A DNA stretch of 64,000 nt from JBEBVQ01 sp964527735 (GTDB lineage Bacteria; Bacteroidota; Bacteroidia; Chitinophagales; Chitinophagaceae): the NCBI GenBank assembly GCA_964527735.1, contig CAZGPG010000015.1:22283-86282 (forward strand), in the 5' to 3' direction. This document shows, piece after piece, positions 17,006 through 24,736 of the stretch (position 1 is the stretch's first letter; each line of letters starts with the position of its first letter). Made by a program: the position numbers and the translations under genes. The notes under the pieces are model-generated. The model saw only the letters and a program-made list of their open reading frames with translations, was not told the origin of the DNA and did not search any database.

Positions 17006-18076
17006 TTACATCATATGCTCGCCCAGGATCTTTTTGGAACGGTTGGTAATGTATGCTTTCTTCTGGAGGAATTGCTCCAGCTTATCTTTCGGCAGACGGA
17101 GACTGTAATGCGGCTCTTCGTAGGTACCGTTCAGGAACAGCTCATAATCATCATTCCACTGCTGTACCAGCTTCTTGTCTATGCCCAGCTCCTGCGCCAT
17201 AAACTCCAGGCTCACCGGATCTTTGATCCGCACAATGGCCATTTGGCTCAGTTCTTCTTGTGTAAATCTTGGCTTTTCGGTAGTTACGACCAGCGGTTTG
17301 CGCTCGGCGCTGAAGTCAAAATCCGGAGGCAGCGTAGAGCCAATAAGATCGCTCACCTTTTCAAAGATGCTCGCCGTAGCAATAAAGGCCAGCACATGCC
17401 CCTGTGTTTCGCGGGGAAGGTAAGGTTTAATATCCCAGAAGCTGTTGCTGCCCGTCCTTTTCATAGCACGCAATACCGGCGCGGGGCCGCTGTTATAAGC
17501 GGCTACTACCAGCAGCCAGTCGTTGAGCTGATTATACAAGACGGACAAATATTTCGCAGCCGCCACCGTTGACTTGGTCCAGTCCGTCCGTTCGTCCCGC
17601 TTGGAAGTAACATGAAGCCCCATCATTCTGGCAGTAGGCGCCATAAACTGCCACGGACCTACTGCGCCCACACGGGATACCGCTCTGTTGTTCAGCGCAG
17701 ATTCTATTACGGCCAGGTATTTCAGTTCGTGGGGGATGTCGTGCTCTTTCAATATTTCCTCAATCTCCGTGAAGTGTTTCCGGCTCCGCTCCTGGACGAT
17801 GGTCAGCGTTTTTTTATGTGCATTGAGATATTTGCCTACGTAAGTGTTGACGTAATCGTTCATCGCACCGAAATAGGTCTTATGTCCGGCCAGGGGTACC
17901 GGTTTTCGCGGAGGGATAACCGGCGTAACAGGTACATTGGCCGCAATCGGCCCCCTTGATACAATAATGGTATCAGTCGACACCACGCGCATAGGCGCGC
18001 GGGGCGACGGCTGTTCCTGTGCCTGTATGGCAACCGGGGAACAAAGGCTGAGAAAAAACAATATCTTGTATTGCAT
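17006..18076 (-). CDS. Lytic transglycosylase, MltD-like
   Basis: 356 residues. A signal peptide (ends near IQAQE), a proline-rich linker to about residue 60, then a family 1 SLT domain with catalytic glutamate E125 in LAVIESALN, and motifs GAVGPWQFM and VVAAYNSGP. It cleaves the MurNAc-GlcNAc bond of peptidoglycan in the periplasm. The C-terminal 80 residues (SLEFMAQELGIDKKLVQQWN) look like a diverged LysM or wall-binding region. Confidence 0.92.
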   Translation of the reverse strand: MQYKILFFLSLCSPVAIQAQEQPSPRAPMRVVSTDTIIVSRGPIAANVPVTPVIPPRKPVPLAGHKTYFGAMNDYVNTYVGKYLNAHKKTLTIVQERSRKHFTEIEEILKEHDIPHELKYLAVIESALNNRAVSRVGAVGPWQFMAPTARMMGLHVTSKRDERTDWTKSTVAAAKYLSVLYNQLNDWLLVVAAYNSGPAPVLRAMKRTGSNSFWDIKPYLPRETQGHVLAFIATASIFEKVSDLIGSTLPPDFDFSAERKPLVVTTEKPRFTQEELSQMAIVRIKDPVSLEFMAQELGIDKKLVQQWNDDYELFLNGTYEEPHYSLRLPKDKLEQFLQKKAYITNRSKKILGEHMM

Positions 18077-18203
18077 GTTTTGTCGTTGTTGAAAGCGCTA
18101 AAAAGCATGCAACCCGAGGGAAGCGTACAATATCCTACCGCAAAAATCTCCCCAAAATAGAAAATACCGGGAAAAAAGAAGGTAATGTTACTAAAAAATT
18201 AAC

Positions 18204-18422
18204 TTATTGTTGTTTTTCCTTATCCTTCATACCTGCTTCAATTTCACTCTGAATGCCTTCTTTGGCATCCTTGAAGTCACGAATACCTTTACCCAGACCG
18301 CGTGCCAGCTCGGGAATTTTTTTACCGCCAAACAGTACGATCACAACTAACAGGATCGTTAGCCATTCGCCTCCGCTGGGCATGGAGATCAGGAAACAGG
18401 GGGCTGTATGTATCAGAGACAT
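18204..18422 (-). CDS. tatA: Twin-arginine translocase subunit TatA
   Basis: 72 residues. One membrane helix (EWLTILLVVIVLF), the FG hinge and the amphipathic helix KKIPELARGLGKGIRDFKDA match TatA/E. The N-terminus is longer than usual; the ATG at residue 15 (MPSGGEW) is an alternative start. TatC is not in the window. Confidence 0.93.
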   Translation of the reverse strand: MSLIHTAPCFLISMPSGGEWLTILLVVIVLFGGKKIPELARGLGKGIRDFKDAKEGIQSEIEAGMKDKEKQQ

Positions 18423-18446
18423 GATATTATTATTTAGAGATCAGGG

Positions 18447-18454
18447 CAAAATTA
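18447..18454 (-). promoter_or_regulatory. Possible -7 element of tatA
   Basis: TAATTTTG on the minus strand, 24 bases before the tatA start codon; no -33 TTG at the expected distance. Confidence 0.4.
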
Positions 18455-18523
18455 GGCCAATTAGCCGCAAATCACACAGAAATAGCTGATTTTAACAGTT
18501 AAGCTTAGTTTAGGGATGAGGAT

Positions 18524-18570
18524 TGAGGGATGCACACTCATTCACCCCTACATTCATAATTCATCCCTCA
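18524..18570. repeat. Inverted repeat over rluD stop codon
   Basis: TGAGGGATG (18524-18532) pairs with CATCCCTCA (18562-18570). The right arm includes the rluD stop codon (18568-18570), and the words ATTCATAATTCATCC and GTAGGGG (minus strand) lie between. Confidence 0.6.
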
Positions 18571-19653
18571 CCCCTGATCCAGCTTGTCTCTCAATTGTTG
18601 CGTCATGCCCTGCGTATACGAGCGCCATTTTCCCACAACCTCCTGTATATCCTCAGGCAAATCGGAAGTAAACTGTATCCAGGCACGCGTACGCGGATGA
18701 ATAAAGCCCAGTTCGCGGGCATGGAGCGCCTGGCGGGGTAAGACTTTAAAGCAGTTCTCTACGAATTGCTTGTAACGGGTGAAAACTGTACCTTTTACAA
18801 TATGCCCCCCGCCGTATGTCACATCATTAAATAGCGGATGTCCAATGGATTTCATATGCACCCTTATCTGGTGCGTACGTCCGGTTTCAAGCTTCAGTTC
18901 CAGCAGGGTGACATAGTTAAACCGCTCAAGCACCTTGTAATGGGTAATGGCTTCCTTGCCGTGCTCCCCATCGGGATAGGCATCCATGATCTTGCGAAAA
19001 CGCCGGTGCCTGCCCACATGTGCTATAACCGTTCCTCCCTCATCTTCAAAATCCCCCCAGACCAGGGCCGTATACCTGCGGTGTACCGTATGCTTCTTGA
19101 ACTGTGCATTCAGGTCAGCCATAGCCTGCTCTGTTTTGGCCACCACAACAAGCCCGCTGGTATCTTTGTCTATCCGGTGCACCAGACCGACACGGGGCAG
19201 GGCGCCTTCTTCGTCCCCACGCAGGTACCAGGCCAGCCCGTTCACAAGCGTACCCGTATAGTTGCCGCAACCGGGATGCACTACCATACCTGCCTGCTTA
19301 TTGATTATCAGCACATCTTCATCCTCATACACAATATCCAGGGGCAGCTGTTCTGCAATGATCTCCGTATATTCCGGACGGCGGGTATCGAATATAACGA
19401 TCTCATCCCCTGCCCTCACCTTATAATTAGGTTTTACAGCCTGTCCGTTCACCTTGATGAACCCGCTTTCGAGCGACTGTTGTATCTTATTCCGTGTCGC
19501 GCCTTCTATCCGGTTCATCAGGAACTTGTCTATGCGCAGCAGTTCCTGTCCCCGGTCGGCGATAATGCGCATACGTTCGACGGGGGCGGGTGTCTCTTCA
19601 GGTTCCGTTTCCGGGTCTTCCCAATCTTCTTCCAGGTCGATTTCGGTGATCAT
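18568..19653 (-). CDS. rluD: RluA/RluD-family 23S rRNA pseudouridine synthase
   Basis: 361 residues from ATG 19653; a longer frame to 19668 would run through the promoter. An acidic N-terminus is followed by an S4 RNA-binding domain (LRIDKFLMNRI...SGFIKVNG), then the catalytic domain with HRIDKDTSGL at 159-168 (catalytic aspartate D162) and ETGRTHQIRVH. It isomerises uridines in 23S rRNA. RluD is the best guess among RluA-family members; RluC-like specificity cannot be excluded. Confidence 0.9.
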   Translation of the reverse strand: MITEIDLEEDWEDPETEPEETPAPVERMRIIADRGQELLRIDKFLMNRIEGATRNKIQQSLESGFIKVNGQAVKPNYKVRAGDEIVIFDTRRPEYTEIIAEQLPLDIVYEDEDVLIINKQAGMVVHPGCGNYTGTLVNGLAWYLRGDEEGALPRVGLVHRIDKDTSGLVVVAKTEQAMADLNAQFKKHTVHRRYTALVWGDFEDEGGTVIAHVGRHRRFRKIMDAYPDGEHGKEAITHYKVLERFNYVTLLELKLETGRTHQIRVHMKSIGHPLFNDVTYGGGHIVKGTVFTRYKQFVENCFKVLPRQALHARELGFIHPRTRAWIQFTSDLPEDIQEVVGKWRSYTQGMTQQLRDKLDQG

Positions 19654-19657
19654 CCGG

Positions 19658-19665
19658 CAAAGATA
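19658..19665 (-). promoter_or_regulatory. -7 element immediately before rluD start
   Basis: TATCTTTG (minus strand) fits TAnnTTTG fully and ends only four bases before the chosen ATG, implying a leaderless message. A -33 TTG at 19-20 bases is not evident. Confidence 0.45.
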
Positions 19666-19847
19666 CATCTGCCCGGCGCTTTACCTTGTATTGAATTATA
19701 AAAATAAAATATGCCGGTCTTCACCCGGCACTGCCCGGGGAGCTATTGCACGCACAAGAAAATGGCGTAATTTTGATGTTCCACAATGTTTCCGTTTTTT
19801 TACAAACTGTTGATACTAAAATCTACCTAATTCAGTTATAATAGCTG

Positions 19848-22800
19848 GTGCGATATCATTTTCCGACATGGTATGTCAAGGTCATTTTGCTGCTCCTGCC
19901 CGTATTTTGCTTACAGGTATGGGGGAACCATGCGCATGCCCAGATCAAAAACAAGCAGGAGTCTGCCCCCGACAGCGCCGCGCAGGCACGTCGCGTCCAG
20001 CTTGAAGCACAGCGTATAGAACGCCAGCGCGTTCTGGACAGCACACGTGCAGCCAGAACACATATTGCCGACAGCATGAAAGCCGAACGCCTGCGTGTCA
20101 CAGACAGTATGAAGACAGCACGGTCACATATAGCAGACAGTATCGGGCAGGTGCGGAAACAAAAAACAGACAGCCTCGCAGCCATACGTAAGTACCGGGA
20201 GAGCAGACGATATACCGACAGCGTTGCCAGGGAACGCCAGAAGAAAATTGATGACCGGAAAGCTATACAACAGGCTTACTTCGACTCTATCAGAGCAGAA
20301 CGAAAACACATAACAGACAGTACGATCGCCGTCCGGAAGGCATACACCGACAGTATAAGAGCGGTGCAGAAAAAACGGACAGACAGCCTCTCCACCGTAC
20401 GCAAATACAAGGAAAGCAAACGGTACCGCGACAGTGTAGCCATTGTGCGGCAGGGCCGGCTGGACAGTCTGCGCCTTGCACGACAACAATATAACGACAG
20501 TATGATTGCTGCACGGAAACATACAGCAGACAGCATTACAGCTGTACGTACACATATCCGAGACAGCATCACAGCAGTACGGAAAGTATATACCGACAGC
20601 ATTACCGCTGTACGCAAAGCACGGGCAGACAGTCTTGCCAAAGTGAAAGAGCAACGGGAGCGCGACCGGGAAGTGATGGCGAAAAACCGGGAAAAAAGAA
20701 TGCAGCTTGCACTGGATCTCAAGATCAAGAAAAAGCGTGAAGCGTGGAGTAATGAGAAAATGCTGAAGAAAAAATGGTCCGCGCCGAGAAGGGCTATACA
20801 GAACACCTTTACCCGGTATAATTATTACTTCAACGCCGACAATAAAATGGATGAAGCGCTGCGTAACATGCAGCGAACGCGAAAAGAAAATTACGACTCT
20901 TTGCTGGCGCTCTTTCCGTTCGACCCCAACCGGGATTCTACCATGTTGGCAGCCGACATGGACAGCATCATCCAGAAAACCTCGATAGGCATACAGATAC
21001 ATGACCCCCGTACAAAATGGAGCGATGACCTTTATTTGCTGATGGGGCAGGCTTATTATTATAAAGGAGATTATAAAAATGCGGCCATTACTTTTAAATA
21101 TATCGTAAGCATCCGGCGAATGCTGGAAGAGCAAAAAAGAAAAAGGAAAAAGAATCCTTCCCGTCGTACCACCACCGACCGGACACCTTCCGTTGCCGCT
21201 GAAGAGAAGAAAAATGTGCTTGCATTTATACAGCACCGTACGGCACACAACGAAGGACTGCTTTGGCTGATACGTACCTATGCCCAATCGGAGCAGCCCG
21301 ACCAGGCAGAATCTGTCATTGAGCTACTGGCGTCGGACCCCAAATTCCCTAAGCATCTCCAGGGACGGCTTGCACTGGAAAAGTCTTTTCTCTACCTGAA
21401 GGAAGGCAATACGCAGGGGGCCTCGGAGCAACTGGCAGTAGTAGCAGACGACAGGCACACCGGCAAATGGCTGCGCATGCGTGCCGCCTATATCAACGGG
21501 CAATTACTGCAGCAGGAAGGCAACTATCCGGATGCCGCCGGTCATTTTCGCGATGTAATAGCGCTGCACCCGAATATTGAAATGGACTTTTACAGCCGGA
21601 AACACCTTGCCTACAGCCTGATGTATGCCGGCGGAGATCAGGATGAAGCTGTGGCTTCCCTGAAAACGATGCTGAAAGACGGCAAATATTTGCCCTACTA
21701 TGAGCAGATCTATTTTGTATTGGGCCGGCTGGCCGCCAACAGTAATAATACAACAGACGCTGTTACCTACCTGCAGAAGAGCATTGATGCTCCCAAGTCA
21801 ACCAGCCGGCAAAAAGCGGTCTCTTTTGCGACGCTGGGAGATATCCATTACAAGACAGGCAACTATACCGGCGCCAAGCTGGCGTACGACAGCGCTGCCT
21901 ATCTTGCAGCAAGTGCTCAGGGAGAGCCACTGGTAGATCTGGCCGTAAGACGCAGCCAGTCGCTGGACAAAATAACAGTCCCGTTGCAGACCATCTATAC
22001 CCAGGACAGCCTGCTGCTGCTGGCTTCTCTCTCCGAAAGAGAGCAGCGCCAGGTTATTCGCAGATATATCCGCAGGCTGGAGCAGGAACGGAATGACAGT
22101 ATATTCCGTGCAGAGAATGCCATGCCCGGGTTCGGGGAAACCAGCTCATCCGGCAACAGCAATTACGGTAACTGGTATTTCTCCAATACAACGCTGATGC
22201 AGCAGGGGATGAATGATTTTAAACGAAAATGGGGAAACCGGAAACTGGCGGATAACTGGCGGAGAAGCGCCGCATCAGGATTTGTTGCCGGCGGCAATGA
22301 TTTCAGCGATATTCAGGATCCCGAAAAAGAAAACATTGATCTGGATGAAAAGGGGCTTCCTACGGAAGAAAGTCTGCTGGCCGCTATCCCCTCTTCTCCC
22401 GAGCGGCAGGAAGCTGCCAGGGAACTGATACAACGCGCCTATGCAGACCTCGGGAATGCTTATATCAACCAGCTCGAAGACTACACGCGTGCTACGGCAG
22501 CCATGGATACACTCGACAAGCGCTATCCCGGGCATCCGCACCAGGCAGAGCTCCTCTATATGCGCTATATGGTTGCCCTGAAGCAGGACCGCTTGTCTGA
22601 TGCACAGCTATACAGCACACGTTTGCAGGACGAATATCCCGGATCAAAATTTGCCGGGATGGTGAAACCTGCCGGCGACCCGCTGGAAGCGGATAATGAC
22701 GTGCCGGTTGCCGTATTTTACGACAATACCTATGACCTGCTCCGGCAACGGCAGTTTACAGAAGTGATACAGAGAGCCGGCAGGGGGAAGAGACTATATA

Positions 22801-23480
22801 ACAACCAGCGTTACAACCCGGGATTTACCATCATGGAAGCATCCGCACTGGCCGGCGCTGCAGACTTTGACCAGGCAGATACTATTATATCCGCTTTCAT
22901 TAAAGAGCAACCGTCGGATTCCCTGCTTTCATGGGCACAAACGATCAAAGAATACATTACCCGCAACCGCCCGGCGCCCGATACACTGCAGGCAGACAGT
23001 CTGAAAGCTGCTGGTACGGATACCCTCTCGTCGGGCAGAAATCTAAGGGATATGAACGATTCCCTGGCAGCCGGGCGCGACATTAAGGGGAAAGCGGAAG
23101 ACAATATCCCTGAAACCTATACCTATAATCCCCGTGAACCGCATTATTTCCTGTTCATATTCCCCCGGATGGAAACAAAAGTCATGGGTATACGGGCAGC
23201 GCTCACAGACTTCAATAATCTCCAGTTCAGCGACCAAAACCTCACCATCAACCTCGAAATACTGAAAGATCAGAGAGGAGCCGTCATTGTGCAGGAATTC
23301 GGAACATCTGTACAGGCCAGAAATTACATACGACAGTTAAAAGCCAAACCCCAGATATTCCGTGACTATACGGACGATGAATATCAGCTCCTTATCATTT
23401 CATCCAAAAATTACCGGAAGCTAATTTTCGATAAGGATATAGATCAGTATCAGGAATTTTATAAAACCCGGTATCGCTAG
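19848..23480 (+). CDS. porW: Type IX secretion / gliding protein PorW (SprE)
   Basis: 1210 residues. A signal sequence reaches about residue 31. Residues about 64-271 are an unusual helical array of 18 units beginning Asp-Ser (e.g. DSITAVRKVYT), 11 residues each except two of 16. TPR-like repeats fill the middle (YYKGDYKNAAITFKYI, LGDIHYKTGNYTGAKLAYDS), and the C-terminus has the conserved PorW/SprE block EPHYFLFIFPRMETKVMGI...VQEFGTSVQARNYI. PorW/SprE is an envelope protein required for T9SS secretion and gliding. No lipobox is visible, although several homologues are lipoproteins. Confidence 0.85.
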   Translation: MRYHFPTWYVKVILLLLPVFCLQVWGNHAHAQIKNKQESAPDSAAQARRVQLEAQRIERQRVLDSTRAARTHIADSMKAERLRVTDSMKTARSHIADSIGQVRKQKTDSLAAIRKYRESRRYTDSVARERQKKIDDRKAIQQAYFDSIRAERKHITDSTIAVRKAYTDSIRAVQKKRTDSLSTVRKYKESKRYRDSVAIVRQGRLDSLRLARQQYNDSMIAARKHTADSITAVRTHIRDSITAVRKVYTDSITAVRKARADSLAKVKEQRERDREVMAKNREKRMQLALDLKIKKKREAWSNEKMLKKKWSAPRRAIQNTFTRYNYYFNADNKMDEALRNMQRTRKENYDSLLALFPFDPNRDSTMLAADMDSIIQKTSIGIQIHDPRTKWSDDLYLLMGQAYYYKGDYKNAAITFKYIVSIRRMLEEQKRKRKKNPSRRTTTDRTPSVAAEEKKNVLAFIQHRTAHNEGLLWLIRTYAQSEQPDQAESVIELLASDPKFPKHLQGRLALEKSFLYLKEGNTQGASEQLAVVADDRHTGKWLRMRAAYINGQLLQQEGNYPDAAGHFRDVIALHPNIEMDFYSRKHLAYSLMYAGGDQDEAVASLKTMLKDGKYLPYYEQIYFVLGRLAANSNNTTDAVTYLQKSIDAPKSTSRQKAVSFATLGDIHYKTGNYTGAKLAYDSAAYLAASAQGEPLVDLAVRRSQSLDKITVPLQTIYTQDSLLLLASLSEREQRQVIRRYIRRLEQERNDSIFRAENAMPGFGETSSSGNSNYGNWYFSNTTLMQQGMNDFKRKWGNRKLADNWRRSAASGFVAGGNDFSDIQDPEKENIDLDEKGLPTEESLLAAIPSSPERQEAARELIQRAYADLGNAYINQLEDYTRATAAMDTLDKRYPGHPHQAELLYMRYMVALKQDRLSDAQLYSTRLQDEYPGSKFAGMVKPAGDPLEADNDVPVAVFYDNTYDLLRQRQFTEVIQRAGRGKRLYNNQRYNPGFTIMEASALAGAADFDQADTIISAFIKEQPSDSLLSWAQTIKEYITRNRPAPDTLQADSLKAAGTDTLSSGRNLRDMNDSLAAGRDIKGKAEDNIPETYTYNPREPHYFLFIFPRMETKVMGIRAALTDFNNLQFSDQNLTINLEILKDQRGAVIVQEFGTSVQARNYIRQLKAKPQIFRDYTDDEYQLLIISSKNYRKLIFDKDIDQYQEFYKTRYR

Positions 23481-23544
23481 GCGACCAGATGCAATGTGGT
23501 ACGCTTTTTACACTTGCTTAGTATATTAATTAAACTGTAAGATT

Positions 23545-23748
23545 ATGCAACAGACAAAAGAAAAGATATTAAGCGATCTCATTAATGAGTACTTGTGTAT
23601 GGAGGCCCAGCTTGAAGAAATGAAACGTAATTGTATCGTTATCAGGAAAAAGATAGAACGCATACATATGCCGGCGGACCGGAAACGATACCTCACACAG
23701 TTTGAAATTGATAAGAAGAGAGTTCGCCTGCAGCTATATTCAGGCTGA
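23545..23748 (+). CDS. Small hypothetical protein, coiled-coil
   Basis: 67 residues, charged and helical with leucine/isoleucine spacing (LINEYLCMEAQLEEMKRNC), unknown family. It lies between porW and uppS on the same strand, 64 bases after porW. It has a plausible AT-rich leader and ordinary codons, and is followed by a word-type inverted repeat like those at other gene ends. It may be a real small protein, but no recognised homologue supports it. Confidence 0.5.
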   Translation: MQQTKEKILSDLINEYLCMEAQLEEMKRNCIVIRKKIERIHMPADRKRYLTQFEIDKKRVRLQLYSG

Positions 23749-23784
23749 GGAAAAGCTTACTCAAACCGATATTTTAATTATGAA

Positions 23785-23868
23785 ATGATGAGTTATGATG
23801 AATGATGGACTACGAATTGTGGGTTAATACGAATCACAACTCATAACTGATAATTCATAACTCATAAC
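23785..23868. repeat. Word-type inverted repeat, TGAGTTATGA family
   Basis: The left side repeats ATGATGAGTTATGATGAAT and the right side carries ACTCATAACTGATAATTCAT and ACTCATAAC, an imperfect hairpin from the same words as the element at 28562. It lies 3' of the 67-residue gene. Confidence 0.7.
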
Positions 23869-23933
23869 ACAGTTAAAGTCGCGTTAAACTGAAATGCGTT
23901 TATTTTGTTCCATACTCCAACCTTCTATTTTTG

Positions 23934-23941
23934 TACCTTTG
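23934..23941 (+). promoter_or_regulatory. -7 element of the uppS-bamA block
   Basis: TACCTTTG, a full match to TAnnTTTG, ends 33 bases before the uppS ATG. The nearest upstream TTG (23905-23907) is 26 bases away, further than usual. Confidence 0.55.
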
Positions 23942-23974
23942 CACACCTTATAAAAGCAGTGCGATCATAACTAT

Positions 23975-24736
23975 ATGGAGTTGTTGGAAGCTATAGACCG
24001 GGATAAGTTGCCGGCACATATCGCCGTCATTATGGATGGCAACGGTCGCTGGGCCAGGGAACGGGGGAAAGACCGGATATATGGCCACCAGGAAGGCGCC
24101 GTAAGTGTGCGGGAAATGGTCAATGCCTGCGCCGAGCTGGGCATTCCTTACCTGACCCTTTATGCTTTTTCTACAGAAAACTGGAATCGTCCCCGCGAAG
24201 AAGTGAATGCACTGATGGAATTGCTCGTCAATACCATCCGGAAAGAGAGTGACGATCTCAGGAAAAACAATATTCGCCTGCATGTGATCGGGGATATCGA
24301 AAGTTTACCGCCAGTATGCCGGAAAGAATTGTGTGAAGCTATAGAAATGACCGCGTGCAATTCAAGGCTCAATCTCATTCTTGCTCTCAGCTATAGCTCC
24401 CGCTGGGAGATGACGGAGGCTACCCGGAAGATCGGTGCGGATATTCAGGCGGGGGTTATCACCCCGGCGGATATTTCGGAAGAATTATTCCGCAGATATC
24501 TTAATACGGCTGCATTCCCCGATCCGGAACTGATGATCCGCACGAGCGGCGAACACCGTATCAGCAATTTTCTTTTGTACCAGCTTGCCTATGCCGAACT
24601 GTTTTTTTCGCCGGTACACTGGCCTGATTTCAGAAAACAGCACCTGTACGAAGCATTGCTCAATTATCAGCAGCGTGAACGCCGATTTGGCAAAACCAGC
24701 GAACAAATCCAAACGAACTCCCCCCAGCATGTATAA
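23975..24736 (+). CDS. uppS: Undecaprenyl diphosphate synthase (isoprenyl transferase)
   Basis: 253 residues, normal length. The cis-prenyltransferase motif MDGNGRWA is at 20-27, and TLYAFSTENWNRP and the C-terminal RTSGEHRISNFLLYQLAYAE are present. It makes the C55 lipid carrier for wall and surface glycans. Its end overlaps the bamA start by 8 bases (ATGTATAA), so the two are translationally coupled. Confidence 0.96.
   Translation: MELLEAIDRDKLPAHIAVIMDGNGRWARERGKDRIYGHQEGAVSVREMVNACAELGIPYLTLYAFSTENWNRPREEVNALMELLVNTIRKESDDLRKNNIRLHVIGDIESLPPVCRKELCEAIEMTACNSRLNLILALSYSSRWEMTEATRKIGADIQAGVITPADISEELFRRYLNTAAFPDPELMIRTSGEHRISNFLLYQLAYAELFFSPVHWPDFRKQHLYEALLNYQQRERRFGKTSEQIQTNSPQHV

Noticed and set aside
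20124..21287. Long minus-strand frame of 387 codons opposite porW
   Set aside because: It is a shadow of the repetitive porW coding sequence: no domains, cysteine-rich low-quality protein, and porW is clearly real.
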